Part shown: piece after piece, positions 54,002 through 63,602 of the stretch
Layout: each line of letters begins with the position of its first letter
How positions within the stretch are numbered: position 1 is the stretch's first letter
NCBI GenBank assembly: GCA_043736515.1
Contig: JAYTCK010000013.1
Location: 14,345 to 78,344 of the forward strand
Direction: 5' to 3'
From: MHLP01 sp043736515
Lineage (GTDB): Bacteria > Patescibacteriota > Minisyncoccia > Phycocordibacterales > UBA6899
DNA length: 64,000 nucleotides
Notes under the pieces: model-generated
The model's database searches: none
Seen by the model: only the letters and a program-made list of their open reading frames with translations
What the model was told of the DNA's origin: nothing
Position numbers and translations under genes: made by a program

Positions 54002-56635
54002 ATGTTTACCTTCTTTAATCAATACAAAACAAAAACAGGCGCGCTGCTTTTTGCTCTCCAACTGCTCATCGTTTTTGCCGTTCCTGTTGAGGTGGTGTAT
54101 GCACAGGGCGCTCATCGCCCTGGAAATACTGTATGCCACGCCAGCCTCGTTGGTAGGGGGTGCTATCCGACCATGGCAGCATGCACAGCCGCGGCAGGGG
54201 TGTGGACATGTAGAGACTCAATATCAACACAGAGTGGCGGAGAAGGAGTATCAACAGGGATAGACAGACTAACTAAAAAGGGTGGGGAAATAGCGCTGAA
54301 AGGAACCCTGGCCATTGTCGGCACCGTGCTTGAATTCATTGCCAAATTCGTTGCAAAATTTGCTGGAATGTTTATGCGCTCAATGGGCCATATTCTCGAC
54401 ATGGCGATCGATCGCACCATTAACGGCGAGACATACCGCGATTTGGCCGCGGTGCTTGTCGGCTGGACCGCCGTACGTGATTTTTCAAACATGTTGTTTA
54501 TTTTTGTGCTGCTTTATATCGCCATTCAAACAATTCTTGGACTTGGGGGGGGCGGCGCGAAGCGTTTGCTTTCGCATGTCGTTATTGCGGCACTGCTCAT
54601 CAACTTCAGCCTCTTTTTTACACAGGTCGTCATTGATGCCGGCAACGTACTTGCGATGGGATTTTGGACTCAGATGACAACCAAACAGGGGGCGAGAGAG
54701 TGGCCGTCTGCTTCAGCTGCTTTTCTTGAGGGTTTTCGTATGCAAACGATCTTTGATACTAATGGGGATATCATGACGGAGACACCAGGCGGTCCGACCA
54801 ATACTGACCCGATGGACAGAGCGATGATCTATGCGGGCGGTGCGGTCATGATGTTTGTCGCAGGATATGTCTTCCTTGCGGGTGCGGTCATAATGATCGT
54901 GCGTACGGTATGGCTGCTTATCCTTATGATTGGCTCTCCTTTTGCGTTTGTTTCTTTTGCTCTGCCCTCAAAAGGGGGATTTACAAGCTGGTGGTGGAGT
55001 AATCTCGTTAGCCAGGCTTTTGTCGCACCCGCATTTGTGTTCATGCTTTTTATTTGCTCAATCATCATTAAATCCCTCGACCTCAATATGCTCACCGGGG
55101 CCGTCAACGCAAAATTTGCGCCGGCGATTCTCGGGGGGGTAAATAATTACGCGATCTTCTACAACTTTTTTGTCATCATCATTTTACTGCTTGCATCGCT
55201 CACTGTTGCAAACAAAGTAAGCAGCGGCGCAGGAAAGATGGGGGGTGACATGGCAAAGAAATTTATTGGCAATGGCGCAGCTTATGGCTTTACCGGTATG
55301 GCTGCTGTTGGACGACAAACATATGGACGTAGCGCTGCAGCCTCACTCCGTGACAAAGACGGGAAGGAAACAGAGTGGGCAAAGAAACAACGCCAACTTG
55401 TTACTGCGGGCGGCATGAAAGACGCGACTTTCCTAGATAAGAGCAAAGCACGTCTTGCAAACAGCCGACTTTCTCTTGCAGAGAAAGGTGCCAGCGGAAC
55501 ATATGATATCCGCAATGCTCCAATGGGTGGCCTCGGCGTGACTGCAGCACTCGGGAAAGCAGGGGTAAGTACCGGGGCAGGAAGCAAGAAGAGCTACGAA
55601 ACACACGGACAAGCACTGGGTAGCGTAACGGGTGGATACCGTGGAACCGCCAACGAGAAAGACCTCATTGCCACAGCAAAGGCACGATTCCCCGATGACC
55701 CTGCAGCACAAAAAGCCTACCTTGAAGGCCGCGGTGTATCACTCAGCGCTGACCGCAATAAAGATCTTACTAAAGATCTTGACCGCAAAATTAAGACTGG
55801 CGACAAAAAAGAAATACTTAAAACTGAGCCTGACACCCACAATGCTCAGAAAAAGAAGCTTGCAGAGCTCAGAGCGTCCAATGCAAATGCGACTGAGATT
55901 GCAGAGGCGGAAAAATCGCTGGCCAGCACCGCCAAAACAATCGCTGACGCGCTCAAGGAACTTAATGCAAAAGAAGTTGCTGAACTTTCTCCCACCATAC
56001 TCAACAAGAAGGTTGTTCAGGAGAATCTCAATGCACAGCAGCTTGGAGCAATCCTCGCTCACGACAAAGAGAAGGGCTATGATGACCCAACACTTCTTCC
56101 TGCAATTGGTGCAGCTGTGCTTGCTTCTCAGAATAATGGAGCGAAGAACTACATGAGGAAAGTTGCGGCTTCCCAGCCTGGTGCATTTGGTCTCGACTTC
56201 AAAAAAGATGTTGTTGATATCAAAAACGAATATGAGAGCCGAAAATCTGCAAACAAACTTGGAGAAATTCACACTGAGAGCGGTAAAACATACGAAGAAC
56301 ATCTCCGTGAGCAGTCTGCTAAATCGTTAGGATACATGGATCCAAAAGAAATTTCCGATTGGGATGAGGAGACGATCACGCATGAACTAGTGGCAAAGAG
56401 TTTGAATAAGCAACACCTGACTAACCTTGTAGCCAAGCAGAAAATTGAAGCGAGCTTCGACGACGAATTCTTTACCAAACTCGCTAATGAAATAAGCGCT
56501 GGAGGAAATGACGCCGCGAAAAAGTACATTAACACCGCAAAAGGCGACAACCCATTCTCCGGAAAAGGAGTGCAGGCCCCACCACCCACACCACCCTCAA
56601 CAATTATCATTCCTCCGGGATCAAGGACAGCATAA
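54002..56635 (+). CDS. VirB6/TrbL-like multi-pass membrane protein
   Basis: 877 residues. A signal-like helix, a small Cys-rich segment (VCHASLVGRGCYP), then six or more membrane helices between about 95 and 415 (FSNMLFIFVLLYIAIQTILG, LLSHVVIAALLINFSLFF, TVWLLILMIGSPFAFV). A long soluble, Lys/Ala-rich C-terminal half (about 420-877) follows. This plan fits VirB6/TrbL channel proteins of type IV secretion. It lies in the same order as in other CPR loci, before PrgI and VirB4. Confidence 0.82.
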   Translation: MFTFFNQYKTKTGALLFALQLLIVFAVPVEVVYAQGAHRPGNTVCHASLVGRGCYPTMAACTAAAGVWTCRDSISTQSGGEGVSTGIDRLTKKGGEIALKGTLAIVGTVLEFIAKFVAKFAGMFMRSMGHILDMAIDRTINGETYRDLAAVLVGWTAVRDFSNMLFIFVLLYIAIQTILGLGGGGAKRLLSHVVIAALLINFSLFFTQVVIDAGNVLAMGFWTQMTTKQGAREWPSASAAFLEGFRMQTIFDTNGDIMTETPGGPTNTDPMDRAMIYAGGAVMMFVAGYVFLAGAVIMIVRTVWLLILMIGSPFAFVSFALPSKGGFTSWWWSNLVSQAFVAPAFVFMLFICSIIIKSLDLNMLTGAVNAKFAPAILGGVNNYAIFYNFFVIIILLLASLTVANKVSSGAGKMGGDMAKKFIGNGAAYGFTGMAAVGRQTYGRSAAASLRDKDGKETEWAKKQRQLVTAGGMKDATFLDKSKARLANSRLSLAEKGASGTYDIRNAPMGGLGVTAALGKAGVSTGAGSKKSYETHGQALGSVTGGYRGTANEKDLIATAKARFPDDPAAQKAYLEGRGVSLSADRNKDLTKDLDRKIKTGDKKEILKTEPDTHNAQKKKLAELRASNANATEIAEAEKSLASTAKTIADALKELNAKEVAELSPTILNKKVVQENLNAQQLGAILAHDKEKGYDDPTLLPAIGAAVLASQNNGAKNYMRKVAASQPGAFGLDFKKDVVDIKNEYESRKSANKLGEIHTESGKTYEEHLREQSAKSLGYMDPKEISDWDEETITHELVAKSLNKQHLTNLVAKQKIEASFDDEFFTKLANEISAGGNDAAKKYINTAKGDNPFSGKGVQAPPPTPPSTIIIPPGSRTA

Positions 56636-56653
56636 GATTGGTATTACGTAATT

Positions 56654-57421
56654 ATGGCAACAGATTTTAACAACCTTCCTCAAGCAATAAAAGACTTACT
56701 TCTCTCCGAGAAGCTTGTTGATGACGTTGAAGGTATCGCTAAGCATCATGGGCTACGCCCTGAGGAATATGGCTTGCTCCTTCGTGCGACTACTCAACTC
56801 CTTGAGGGCAACATGCCCGCAACAGAATACATGGCTTCTCTTGTTGGTGAATTAGATCTCTCTCGTGAAAAAGCTGCGCTTGTGGCTCAGGACATTAATC
56901 AGAATATTTTTAACCCTGTCAAAGAAGAGCTGAAGCAAGTTCATGCAGTAAATGGAGCGAAAGATGGGGTTACACCACCACAACCTCTCCCTAAGGTCGC
57001 ATCGAGTTCACACCTCTCCTCAAATCCTGTTGCTACAGCAACACCGGCACCTCTTCCCAAGCTTTCCGAAATTGCAGCCGCCTACACCGGCAAAACGGAA
57101 AAGCCAATGCCGCCCCAAAGTCCTCCGTTATCTGCCCCCTCCCAAAGTATTTTTGAGCAGAAAATGGGGGGGACATTTCGCATGAAAAGCGATACCACAA
57201 GTCACGCCGGGAGTGTGCCGCCACAGGGGGCAGCTAACTTCACCACAGGAGTACTTCCAAATTTCAGTACTCGAGGACTCGATGAAATTTCTGGTCGCTC
57301 CGAGGTACGACCACCCAAAGCTGAGGTCGGACCCCAGTCTGCCCCCACATCGTCTAGTGCTGTTATGCCGAACCCCGGCACGTCATCCAAGGTTGACCCG
57401 TACCGAGAAGCGACAGGCTAA
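56654..57421 (+). CDS. Unknown proline-rich protein with a REP-like palindrome in its coding end
   Basis: 255 residues. The N-terminal 95 are helical (DFNNLPQAIKDLLLSEKLVDD), the rest is Pro/Ser-rich and disordered-looking. Near the C-terminus SGRSEVRPPKAEVGPQSA is encoded by a copy of the palindromic repeat seen at 36.4, 57.4 and 58.0 kb. It lies between the VirB6-like and PrgI genes. It may be a cytoplasmic partner; the true role is unknown. Confidence 0.7.
   Translation: MATDFNNLPQAIKDLLLSEKLVDDVEGIAKHHGLRPEEYGLLLRATTQLLEGNMPATEYMASLVGELDLSREKAALVAQDINQNIFNPVKEELKQVHAVNGAKDGVTPPQPLPKVASSSHLSSNPVATATPAPLPKLSEIAAAYTGKTEKPMPPQSPPLSAPSQSIFEQKMGGTFRMKSDTTSHAGSVPPQGAANFTTGVLPNFSTRGLDEISGRSEVRPPKAEVGPQSAPTSSSAVMPNPGTSSKVDPYREATG
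57295..57347. repeat. REP-like palindrome, copy 3, inside a coding region
   Basis: CTCCGAGGTACGACCACCC ... GCTGAGGTCGGACCCCAG matches the family but with altered arms. It is read in frame as SEVRPPKAEVGP in the preceding gene. Confidence 0.75.
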
Positions 57422-57439
57422 TAAAATGTGCAGAGAGTA

Positions 57440-57503
57440 TCAGTTCAGCCAACTCCTTCGAGGTCCGACCTTTCAAAGCCAAGGTCGGACCTCAGGCTGA
57501 TCA
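57440..57503. repeat. REP-like palindrome, copy 4
   Basis: TTCGAGGTCCGACCT ... AAGGTCGGACCTCAGGCTGA with outer arms ATCAG/CTGAT, between the proline-rich gene and the PrgI-like gene. Confidence 0.8.
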
Positions 57504-57532
57504 GTCACTGCTAACAACCACTCCCTACTTAT

Positions 57533-57964
57533 ATGCAATTCCAAGTCCCACAATTTCTCGATGTCGAAGACAAGGTCATAGGACCGCTCACCATCAAACA
57601 ATTTCTCTACTTAATAGGAGGGGCGGGGTTTGCATATCTCACGTTTCGTTTTATTCCGTACATTGGACTCGTGCTCTCCTTAGCATTCGTGGCTCTGGGT
57701 GTGTCGCTCGCTTTCTATAAATTCAACAACAAGCCCTTTGTATACATTATTGAAGCGGCATACAATTATATACGAAACGCGCGTCTCTACGTGTGGCACA
57801 GAAGAGAGCGCACGACGGAGGTTTCTATGGCACCTGATCTCACAAATTTTATTCCAACAAAAACAGGGGGCATGGGTATCCCCAAATCAGGAGGGAGCAA
57901 ATTGAATGAACTGTCATGGAGCATAGATGTGAAGAAGGAGACAAGCGCGAAAGATACTTTGTAA
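57533..57964 (+). CDS. PrgI family protein
   Basis: 143 residues. N-terminal MQFQVPQFLDVEDKVIGPLTIKQFLYL, then two membrane helices (LIGGAGFAYLTFRFIPYIG, VLSLAFVALGVSLAFYKF), as in PrgI/VirB3-like proteins of Gram-positive conjugation systems, which assemble with VirB4. A soluble C-terminal tail ends the protein. A VirB4 N-terminal-like gene and VirB4 follow. Confidence 0.88.
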   Translation: MQFQVPQFLDVEDKVIGPLTIKQFLYLIGGAGFAYLTFRFIPYIGLVLSLAFVALGVSLAFYKFNNKPFVYIIEAAYNYIRNARLYVWHRRERTTEVSMAPDLTNFIPTKTGGMGIPKSGGSKLNELSWSIDVKKETSAKDTL

Positions 57965-57980
57965 GACGGTCAAGGTGATG

Positions 57981-58040
57981 CGGCAGCCAGCTTCTCCGAG
58001 GTCCGACCTCCCAAAGCTGAGGTCGGACCTCGGGCTGCCG
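57981..58040. repeat. REP-like palindrome, copy 5 (most regular)
   Basis: CGGCAGCC and GGCTGCCG close the structure. Inside, GAGGTCCGACCTC and GAGGTCGGACCTC are each near-palindromic and complementary to each other. It lies between the PrgI-like and VirB4 N-terminal-like genes. Confidence 0.88.
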
Positions 58041-58113
58041 GAATAAGCACAACATTACAATTATCCCCGCACATCGTACTTCGTTTTCCTATTCGTATCA
58101 TTTAATTTGATTT

Positions 58114-58119
58114 ATACTG
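58114..58119 (+). promoter_or_regulatory. -10 box TATACT
   Basis: TATACT ends 5 nt before the ATG at 58125; leaderless type. Confidence 0.55.
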
Positions 58120-58124
58120 TAGAT

Positions 58125-58784
58125 ATGGCAATTCCTGGAAGACCAACACAAGAGTTCATACCAATCAAAGATGTGCGGAATGGTGTGATCGTGCTCAACA
58201 ACGGCGACCTTCGCATGATGCTTATGACATCATCGCTCAACTTTGGACTCAAATCCTCAGATGAACAAACAGCGATCATCATGCAATTTCAGGATGCCCT
58301 CAATTCGCTGGAATTTCCCATCCAGATATATATTCAATCAAAGCGACTTGATATCCGTCCGTATCTCAAGCTTCTTGAAGAGCGCGAAAAAGTGCAGTTA
58401 GTCGATGCTATGAAAATTCAAGTCCATGAATACATCGCCTTCATTAGCGACTTCACGAGTCACACGAACATCATGTCAAAAACCTTTTTTATTGTTGTGC
58501 CTTATTCATCAGGACCCAAGATAGCAGGAGAGAAAGGAGGAGGAGGCCTGCTGTCGGGAATTTTAGGAGGTGGCGCCAATGATCCAAAGAAGAAACTCAC
58601 TCAGGCAGAGCAGCAAAGTTTTGAGGAGGCGCGCGTACAGCTTGAACAGCGCGCTTCGATAGTTGAGCAAGGTCTTTCACGCTGCGGTATTCGTACGACA
58701 CGGCTTGGGACAGAGGAGATCGTGGAACTTTTTTATAAGAAATTCAACCCCGGGGAGCTTGAAGCGGGGATAGCAACACCCTAA
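58125..58784 (+). CDS. VirB4/TraC N-terminal-like protein
   Basis: 219 residues from the promoter-set start (MAIPGRPTQEFIPIKDVRNG). The pattern IVLNNGDLRMMLMTSSLNFGL, then QFQDALNSLEFPIQIYIQSKRLD, resembles the N-terminal domain of VirB4/TraC. The ATPase core is encoded separately by the next gene, 4 bp away. A Gly-rich linker (GGGGLLSGILGGG) is inside. I infer that the two proteins act as one split VirB4. Confidence 0.82.
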   Translation: MAIPGRPTQEFIPIKDVRNGVIVLNNGDLRMMLMTSSLNFGLKSSDEQTAIIMQFQDALNSLEFPIQIYIQSKRLDIRPYLKLLEEREKVQLVDAMKIQVHEYIAFISDFTSHTNIMSKTFFIVVPYSSGPKIAGEKGGGGLLSGILGGGANDPKKKLTQAEQQSFEEARVQLEQRASIVEQGLSRCGIRTTRLGTEEIVELFYKKFNPGELEAGIATP

Positions 58785-58788
58785 TCTT

Positions 58789-60582
58789 ATGGCAGACTAC
58801 AACCTGATGAATACTGGGGGAGTACTCCCAACCGACCTTTATCAAGCAACAAACCTTGATATGAAGGATATTCTTGCGCCGGCGGCAATTAAGATTACCC
58901 CGAATGAAATGTATGTGGGTGGAAAAATGCTCCGCACGTTTTTTGTCATTTCGTATCCACGCTACCTTTCTCAGGACTGGTTTACTCCTGTCATTAACCT
59001 CGACAAGGTCTACGATGTGTCTATCATGATTCATCCCGTTGAGACCGAGCTTGCGCTCCGCACATTTCAGAAAAAAGTTGCCGAGGTGCAGAGTCAAATC
59101 AATGAACGTGAGCGCAAGGGATTTGTGCGCGATCCTATTCTTGATATTGCCTATCAAGATCTTGAGGACTTGCGTGACAAACTGCAGCAGGCACAAGAGC
59201 GTCTGTTTGATGTGGGTATCTATATCACCGTCTATGCAAATGAGAAAAACGAACTCGACAGAGCGGAAAGTGAGCTAAAAAGCATTCTTGACTCAAAGCT
59301 CGTCTATGTAAAGCCCGCTATCTTCCAGCAAGGAGAGGGGTACCGCAGTGTACTTCCGCTTATGACCGACGAGCTTGAGGTGCACTACAAATTGAACTCC
59401 GCTCCGCTCTCTTCAATATTTCCTTTTGTATCCTTTGACCTCACCAGCGACAAAGGAATTCTTTGGGGACTGAACCGCCACAATGCATCACTCATTCTCT
59501 TTGATAGATTTTCGATGCCGAACTACAACTCGGTGACCTTTGCAGTATCCGGCTCAGGAAAATCATATACCACGAAGCTTGAGATCTTGCGTACGCTTAT
59601 GTTTGACGCTGATGTGATCGTTATCGATCCTGAACAGGAGTACCAATTCCTTGCCGAAGCAACTGGTGGGAGATATTTTAATATTTCACTTACGTCTGAA
59701 CACCACATCAATCCTTTTGATCTTCCTGTTCCGCGTGATGATGAGTCGCCGGCGGATGTGCTGCGTTCAAACATCATTTTCTTGGTGGGACTTTTCCGCA
59801 TTATGTTGGGAGGCCTTACTCCGGAAGAGGACGGTATTATCGATCGAGCTATCTCGGAAACGTATGCATTAAAGGACATAACTCCTGAGGCAAACTTCCT
59901 CGATATTGAGCCGCCGCTCATTTCAGACTTCGAACTCGTCTTATCGGGCATGGAGGGAACGCAATCGCTACTCCTTCGTCTTGAGAAATACACCCGAGGT
60001 ACGTGGGCTGGATTCTTGAACAAACCCACAAATATCGATATAAGTAAGCGTTTTACGGTATTTTCCGTCCGCAACATGGAAGATGAGCTCAAGCCCGTTG
60101 CTGTCTATATCGTTACGCATCATATTTGGACGGCAATCAGAAAAGAGCTTCGTAAACGCCTCCTTGTTGTAGACGAGGCCTGGTGGATGATGAAATCCGA
60201 AGATACTGCATCATTTCTCTTTAGCCTCGCCAAGCGCGGTCGTAAGTACTATTTGGGCATCTCGACCATCACGCAAGACGTGAACGACTTTCTTCGCTCA
60301 CCCTACGGCCTGCCCATTCTCACCAATTCATCTATTCAGCTTCTGCTTAAGCAGTCGCCCACCTCTATCGACCTCGTGCAGCAGACATTCCACCTTACGG
60401 ACGAAGAAAAATTCCTTTTACTTGAATCATCCGTTGGTGAGGGGCTCTTCTTTGCCGGATTGAAGCATGTGGCCATTAAAGTGCACGCCTCCTATATCGA
60501 AGACCAGATCGTGAGCTCTGACCCGGCCCAGCTCCTCTCAATTGCGAAGGCAAAGCAAGACCTGAAAGATGCACAAGGTTAA
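58789..60582 (+). CDS. virB4: VirB4-type secretion ATPase
   Basis: 597 residues. The central motor of type IV secretion. Walker A AVSGSGKSYTTK (about 252-262), DADVIVIDPEQEYQFLAEA, Walker B LLVVDEAWWMM (about 458-468), and the RGRKYYLGISTITQDV and LLLKQSPTS motifs of VirB4/TraC. The N-terminal domain is partly encoded by the gene before. Together with PrgI and VirB6-like proteins it defines a type IV secretion-like or DNA-transfer machine. VirD4 and a relaxase are not seen in the window. Confidence 0.94.
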   Translation: MADYNLMNTGGVLPTDLYQATNLDMKDILAPAAIKITPNEMYVGGKMLRTFFVISYPRYLSQDWFTPVINLDKVYDVSIMIHPVETELALRTFQKKVAEVQSQINERERKGFVRDPILDIAYQDLEDLRDKLQQAQERLFDVGIYITVYANEKNELDRAESELKSILDSKLVYVKPAIFQQGEGYRSVLPLMTDELEVHYKLNSAPLSSIFPFVSFDLTSDKGILWGLNRHNASLILFDRFSMPNYNSVTFAVSGSGKSYTTKLEILRTLMFDADVIVIDPEQEYQFLAEATGGRYFNISLTSEHHINPFDLPVPRDDESPADVLRSNIIFLVGLFRIMLGGLTPEEDGIIDRAISETYALKDITPEANFLDIEPPLISDFELVLSGMEGTQSLLLRLEKYTRGTWAGFLNKPTNIDISKRFTVFSVRNMEDELKPVAVYIVTHHIWTAIRKELRKRLLVVDEAWWMMKSEDTASFLFSLAKRGRKYYLGISTITQDVNDFLRSPYGLPILTNSSIQLLLKQSPTSIDLVQQTFHLTDEEKFLLLESSVGEGLFFAGLKHVAIKVHASYIEDQIVSSDPAQLLSIAKAKQDLKDAQG

Positions 60583-60670
60583 AGCATCCAGGTGGAGGCA
60601 AGACAGGGATGTTGTGAGGGTAGAGTATCTCTGTCCACAGAGATGAACCGACGAGATGGTATGAATAGGC

Positions 60671-60676
60671 TATAAT
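60671..60676 (+). promoter_or_regulatory. -10 box TATAAT
   Basis: TATAAT ends 6 nt before the ATG at 60683; leaderless type. Confidence 0.65.
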
Positions 60677-60682
60677 AAGCAA

Positions 60683-61150
60683 ATGGCTATTTCCACTTTA
60701 AACTCTCAGGGTTACCAAGTTACAGAGTCAGCAAAAAAGCCAAGTGAGAAGAATAAGACAAATTTACTCTTTTTTTTCTTAGTATTAGGATTGGCAATTA
60801 CAAAAGACCTTATTGATATTATCAGCCATGCGCTTATTGCGGTGGGTATGGGGCTTACTGCAACCATGCTTGGAGCTGTGGTAGGAATACCGCTTGTGGC
60901 CGTGTCATGGGTAGTGACTTTTGTTTTCGGGCTTTTTGTAAACTTCACCATTGCAGCCTACTTCTTTTCAACGGGACATGGGATAGGCCGCCGCTTGGCG
61001 ATACAGAGTATTGGATTTATAATGGAGTTAGTGCCTTACGTCAGTTTGCTCCCACTCACGACTATCACTTTTGTCATCGCACATTTCCTCGGCAAGGTGC
61101 CGAATCCCACCAAAGTAATACAGTCTGCTCGAAAGCTTGCTCATATTTGA
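60683..61150 (+). CDS. Unknown polytopic membrane protein
   Basis: 155 residues with three to four helices (NLLFFFLVLGLAITKDLIDI, VGIPLVAVSWVVTFVFGLFV, FIMELVPYVSLLPLTTITFV). It begins with a soluble Lys-rich segment. It is often found beside VirB4/PrgI loci in CPR genomes as far as I recall, but has no named family. It ends in TGA. Confidence 0.7.
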   Translation: MAISTLNSQGYQVTESAKKPSEKNKTNLLFFFLVLGLAITKDLIDIISHALIAVGMGLTATMLGAVVGIPLVAVSWVVTFVFGLFVNFTIAAYFFSTGHGIGRRLAIQSIGFIMELVPYVSLLPLTTITFVIAHFLGKVPNPTKVIQSARKLAHI

Positions 61151-61161
61151 AAATAGTTCCT

Positions 61162-62157
61162 ATGAAATTACCACACCACATTCCTTCATTCTTTTTTTCA
61201 ATATTTATTGCTCTAACTATACTCCTCATGCCTACGGAGGCTTTTGCCGCCGGGGGTGATCTCGTGAGCGTCAAAACAAACCCCGTTACCCCCGGCCCGA
61301 ACCAAAGCGTAATGGTAAGCATCGAATCATTTGCGGTAAACATCAACTCAGCGAACATTATTTGGTATGTGAACAAGGAGCCACGCAAAGAAGGGGTCGG
61401 TGAAAAAACATTTACCTTCACCCTTGGTGATTTTGGAAATGTCTCGACAATCGATATCCTGATTCTCACCGCTGAAGGATCGCAAATAAAAAGACAAGTA
61501 GTTCTTGCACCTGCTGAGATCGATATTCTTTGGGAAGCTCAAACCTATACTCCTCCGTTTTACAAAGGGAAAGCCCTACCGTCATACAAAAGCTTCCTCA
61601 GAGTAAGCGCTATTCCACGATATAACTCTCCTTCAAGCAACCCTAGTGAATATCATTACAAATGGAGATACAATCGCATCGAGAATGTTGGTGAGGGACT
61701 CGCAAAAAATAGCGTGGTTATCCCTTCTGGCTACGCGGATGCTGCGGTGCCCGTAATCCTCGATGTGAAGCTGCCAAGTACTCCATGGAGTGGATCTGCA
61801 AGTGCAAACATCAAAGGAGCCGAAGCAAAAGTAGTACTGTATGAAAATGCGCCCCTTTTAGGAATTCAATTCAATCGTGCACTCAAGGGTGGCAACGATG
61901 CCGTGGGTAATGGATACACAATTCGCGCAATACCGTATTTTTTCTCAACCGACAATTATTTCAACAATGAGCTTGTGTACACATGGAAATTAGGAGGAAG
62001 CAATATTATTCCCGGACAAGATCCTACGACCCTAGTACTTACAAAAAAAGGGAAGGGAGCTGAGTCTTATCCTGTTTCGCTTCGCGTACAAAACCCTAAG
62101 CGCATATTGCAAGAAGGTGCCGCCGGAGCCACGATCTCGTTTGCTGCAGAAAATTAG
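61162..62157 (+). CDS. Unknown secreted beta-rich protein
   Basis: 331 residues from ATG 61162, chosen because a signal peptide follows (FFFSIFIALTILLMPTEAFA); the open frame continues upstream over the previous gene and is rejected. The mature protein has Ig-like beta pattern (VKTNPVTPGPNQSVMVSIES, KTFTFTLGDFGNVSTIDILI). Probably an exported component of the secretion-like locus. Function unknown. Confidence 0.7.
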   Translation: MKLPHHIPSFFFSIFIALTILLMPTEAFAAGGDLVSVKTNPVTPGPNQSVMVSIESFAVNINSANIIWYVNKEPRKEGVGEKTFTFTLGDFGNVSTIDILILTAEGSQIKRQVVLAPAEIDILWEAQTYTPPFYKGKALPSYKSFLRVSAIPRYNSPSSNPSEYHYKWRYNRIENVGEGLAKNSVVIPSGYADAAVPVILDVKLPSTPWSGSASANIKGAEAKVVLYENAPLLGIQFNRALKGGNDAVGNGYTIRAIPYFFSTDNYFNNELVYTWKLGGSNIIPGQDPTTLVLTKKGKGAESYPVSLRVQNPKRILQEGAAGATISFAAEN

Positions 62158-62174
62158 TATCAACATTCTTGACC

Positions 62175-63596
62175 ATGAACGAAGTAGAACCACAATCAAA
62201 AAAAACACTCTGGATTATTATTGCCGCTATTGTTATTGCAATACTCCTTGGTGTGTTGTTCTTTGTGACGACGAAAAAAGACTCCGCAGATGGCTCTCGG
62301 ACGTTCTTCGGCAACCTCTTTGGTACGGGGCAAGGTGGTGAAGATACTCCACGTCCTGTTGTAGCAGGTGGTAATGGTGAGGGAGGAGGTGAGAGCGAGA
62401 TGGGAACGACACAAGGACGGACACAGCTCTTCCGTCAACTTGCGAGTATTCCGGTAGCTGGGGGAGTCGCAATTGTCCGCGATGGAAAACCTTTCGTGCG
62501 CTATGTAGCAAGAGAGACGGGCTATGTATTTGAAGTCGACCCAATGGACGCAGCAACTACAGAGCTCACCAATACCTTTATCCCTCGTGTATACGAAGCA
62601 TTGTGGGTTAACGGGGGTAATTCAGTAGTATTGCGTTATCTTACTCAAGACCCCCTCTCGCTGAAAGATGTCATTAAGACCTATTTGACTCACCTAAATC
62701 TACCTATAGCATCCACATCGAGCCCGACAAATATGCTTGGTAGTCTGAAAGGAGAATTTCTCCCCGACAACATCAGCGCTGTAAGCATCTCCCCGGATGG
62801 AAGCCTTTTGTTCTATCTTCGCCCTGTTTCAGATGGCGTGTCTGGCACAACTGTTACCCTCCAAACAATGGCTGCAAAGGAGGTCCTGCGTCACTCATTT
62901 AGCGAATGGCTTCCACAGATAATGAACGATGGGAGTATTATCCTCACGACAAAACCTTCTGCAAACGTTCATGGTTTTGCATATCACTATACTCCACTCA
63001 ACAAAAAACTTACTCGCTTGATCCGCGAAAAAAACGCACTCACTACAAATAGCGAGGCGCGCGGTACACGCATTCTCTATAGCCAAAATGTTTCCGGAAA
63101 TACCGTGCTTGGTCTTTATGACAAATCAGGGTTTAGTTCTGAGGAGGGTGTGATCACACACGAAGCTGCTGTGCCGCTTGCAACGCTTCCCGAGAAATGT
63201 GCGTGGTCAATTCAAGGAATGCGTATTTACTGTGGATCATTTTCCACCACTCCCCGCGCGCAGATACCTGACGAGTGGTACCAAGGAGTGCTTTCATTTA
63301 ACGACACATTTTGGCGAGTAGAGAGCAATACTTCTGAGATCACCTTCATTGCCGACCCGACAAAATATCCAGAAACAAACGGTCAAAGTTTTGATGTGTT
63401 TACTCCTTTTATTGCACTTGGTGAGGAATATTTCTACTTTGTGAACAAAAAAGACAGCTCTCTCTGGGCTATGGTCATAGAAAACAGCCTCGGAGAAATC
63501 CAACCAGACGCTATGCCCGTAGTACAGCCAGAAGAAGCCGGTGATGCAGCGGGGAGTTTAAATATCAACAACAGCACTAGTAATTCGGGTAGATAA
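62175..63596 (+). CDS. Membrane-anchored protein with propeller-like outside domain
   Basis: 473 residues from ATG 62175. One N-terminal helix (LWIIIAAIVIAILLGVLFFV), a Gly-rich linker (about 60-80), then a beta-rich domain with blades such as SAVSISPDGSLLFYLRPVSD and RGTRILYSQNVSGNTVLGLYD. These resemble WD40/TolB-type propeller repeats. Two cysteines (EKCAWSIQGMRIYCG) may pair. Its place before the pilin-like gene suggests part of the secretion or surface complex. Confidence 0.72.
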   Translation: MNEVEPQSKKTLWIIIAAIVIAILLGVLFFVTTKKDSADGSRTFFGNLFGTGQGGEDTPRPVVAGGNGEGGGESEMGTTQGRTQLFRQLASIPVAGGVAIVRDGKPFVRYVARETGYVFEVDPMDAATTELTNTFIPRVYEALWVNGGNSVVLRYLTQDPLSLKDVIKTYLTHLNLPIASTSSPTNMLGSLKGEFLPDNISAVSISPDGSLLFYLRPVSDGVSGTTVTLQTMAAKEVLRHSFSEWLPQIMNDGSIILTTKPSANVHGFAYHYTPLNKKLTRLIREKNALTTNSEARGTRILYSQNVSGNTVLGLYDKSGFSSEEGVITHEAAVPLATLPEKCAWSIQGMRIYCGSFSTTPRAQIPDEWYQGVLSFNDTFWRVESNTSEITFIADPTKYPETNGQSFDVFTPFIALGEEYFYFVNKKDSSLWAMVIENSLGEIQPDAMPVVQPEEAGDAAGSLNINNSTSNSGR

Positions 63597-63602
63597 GCAC
63601 AT

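Noticed and set aside
60907..61161. 85-residue upstream extension of the secreted protein at 61162
   Set aside because: It overlaps the previous gene in another frame and would bury a good signal peptide.
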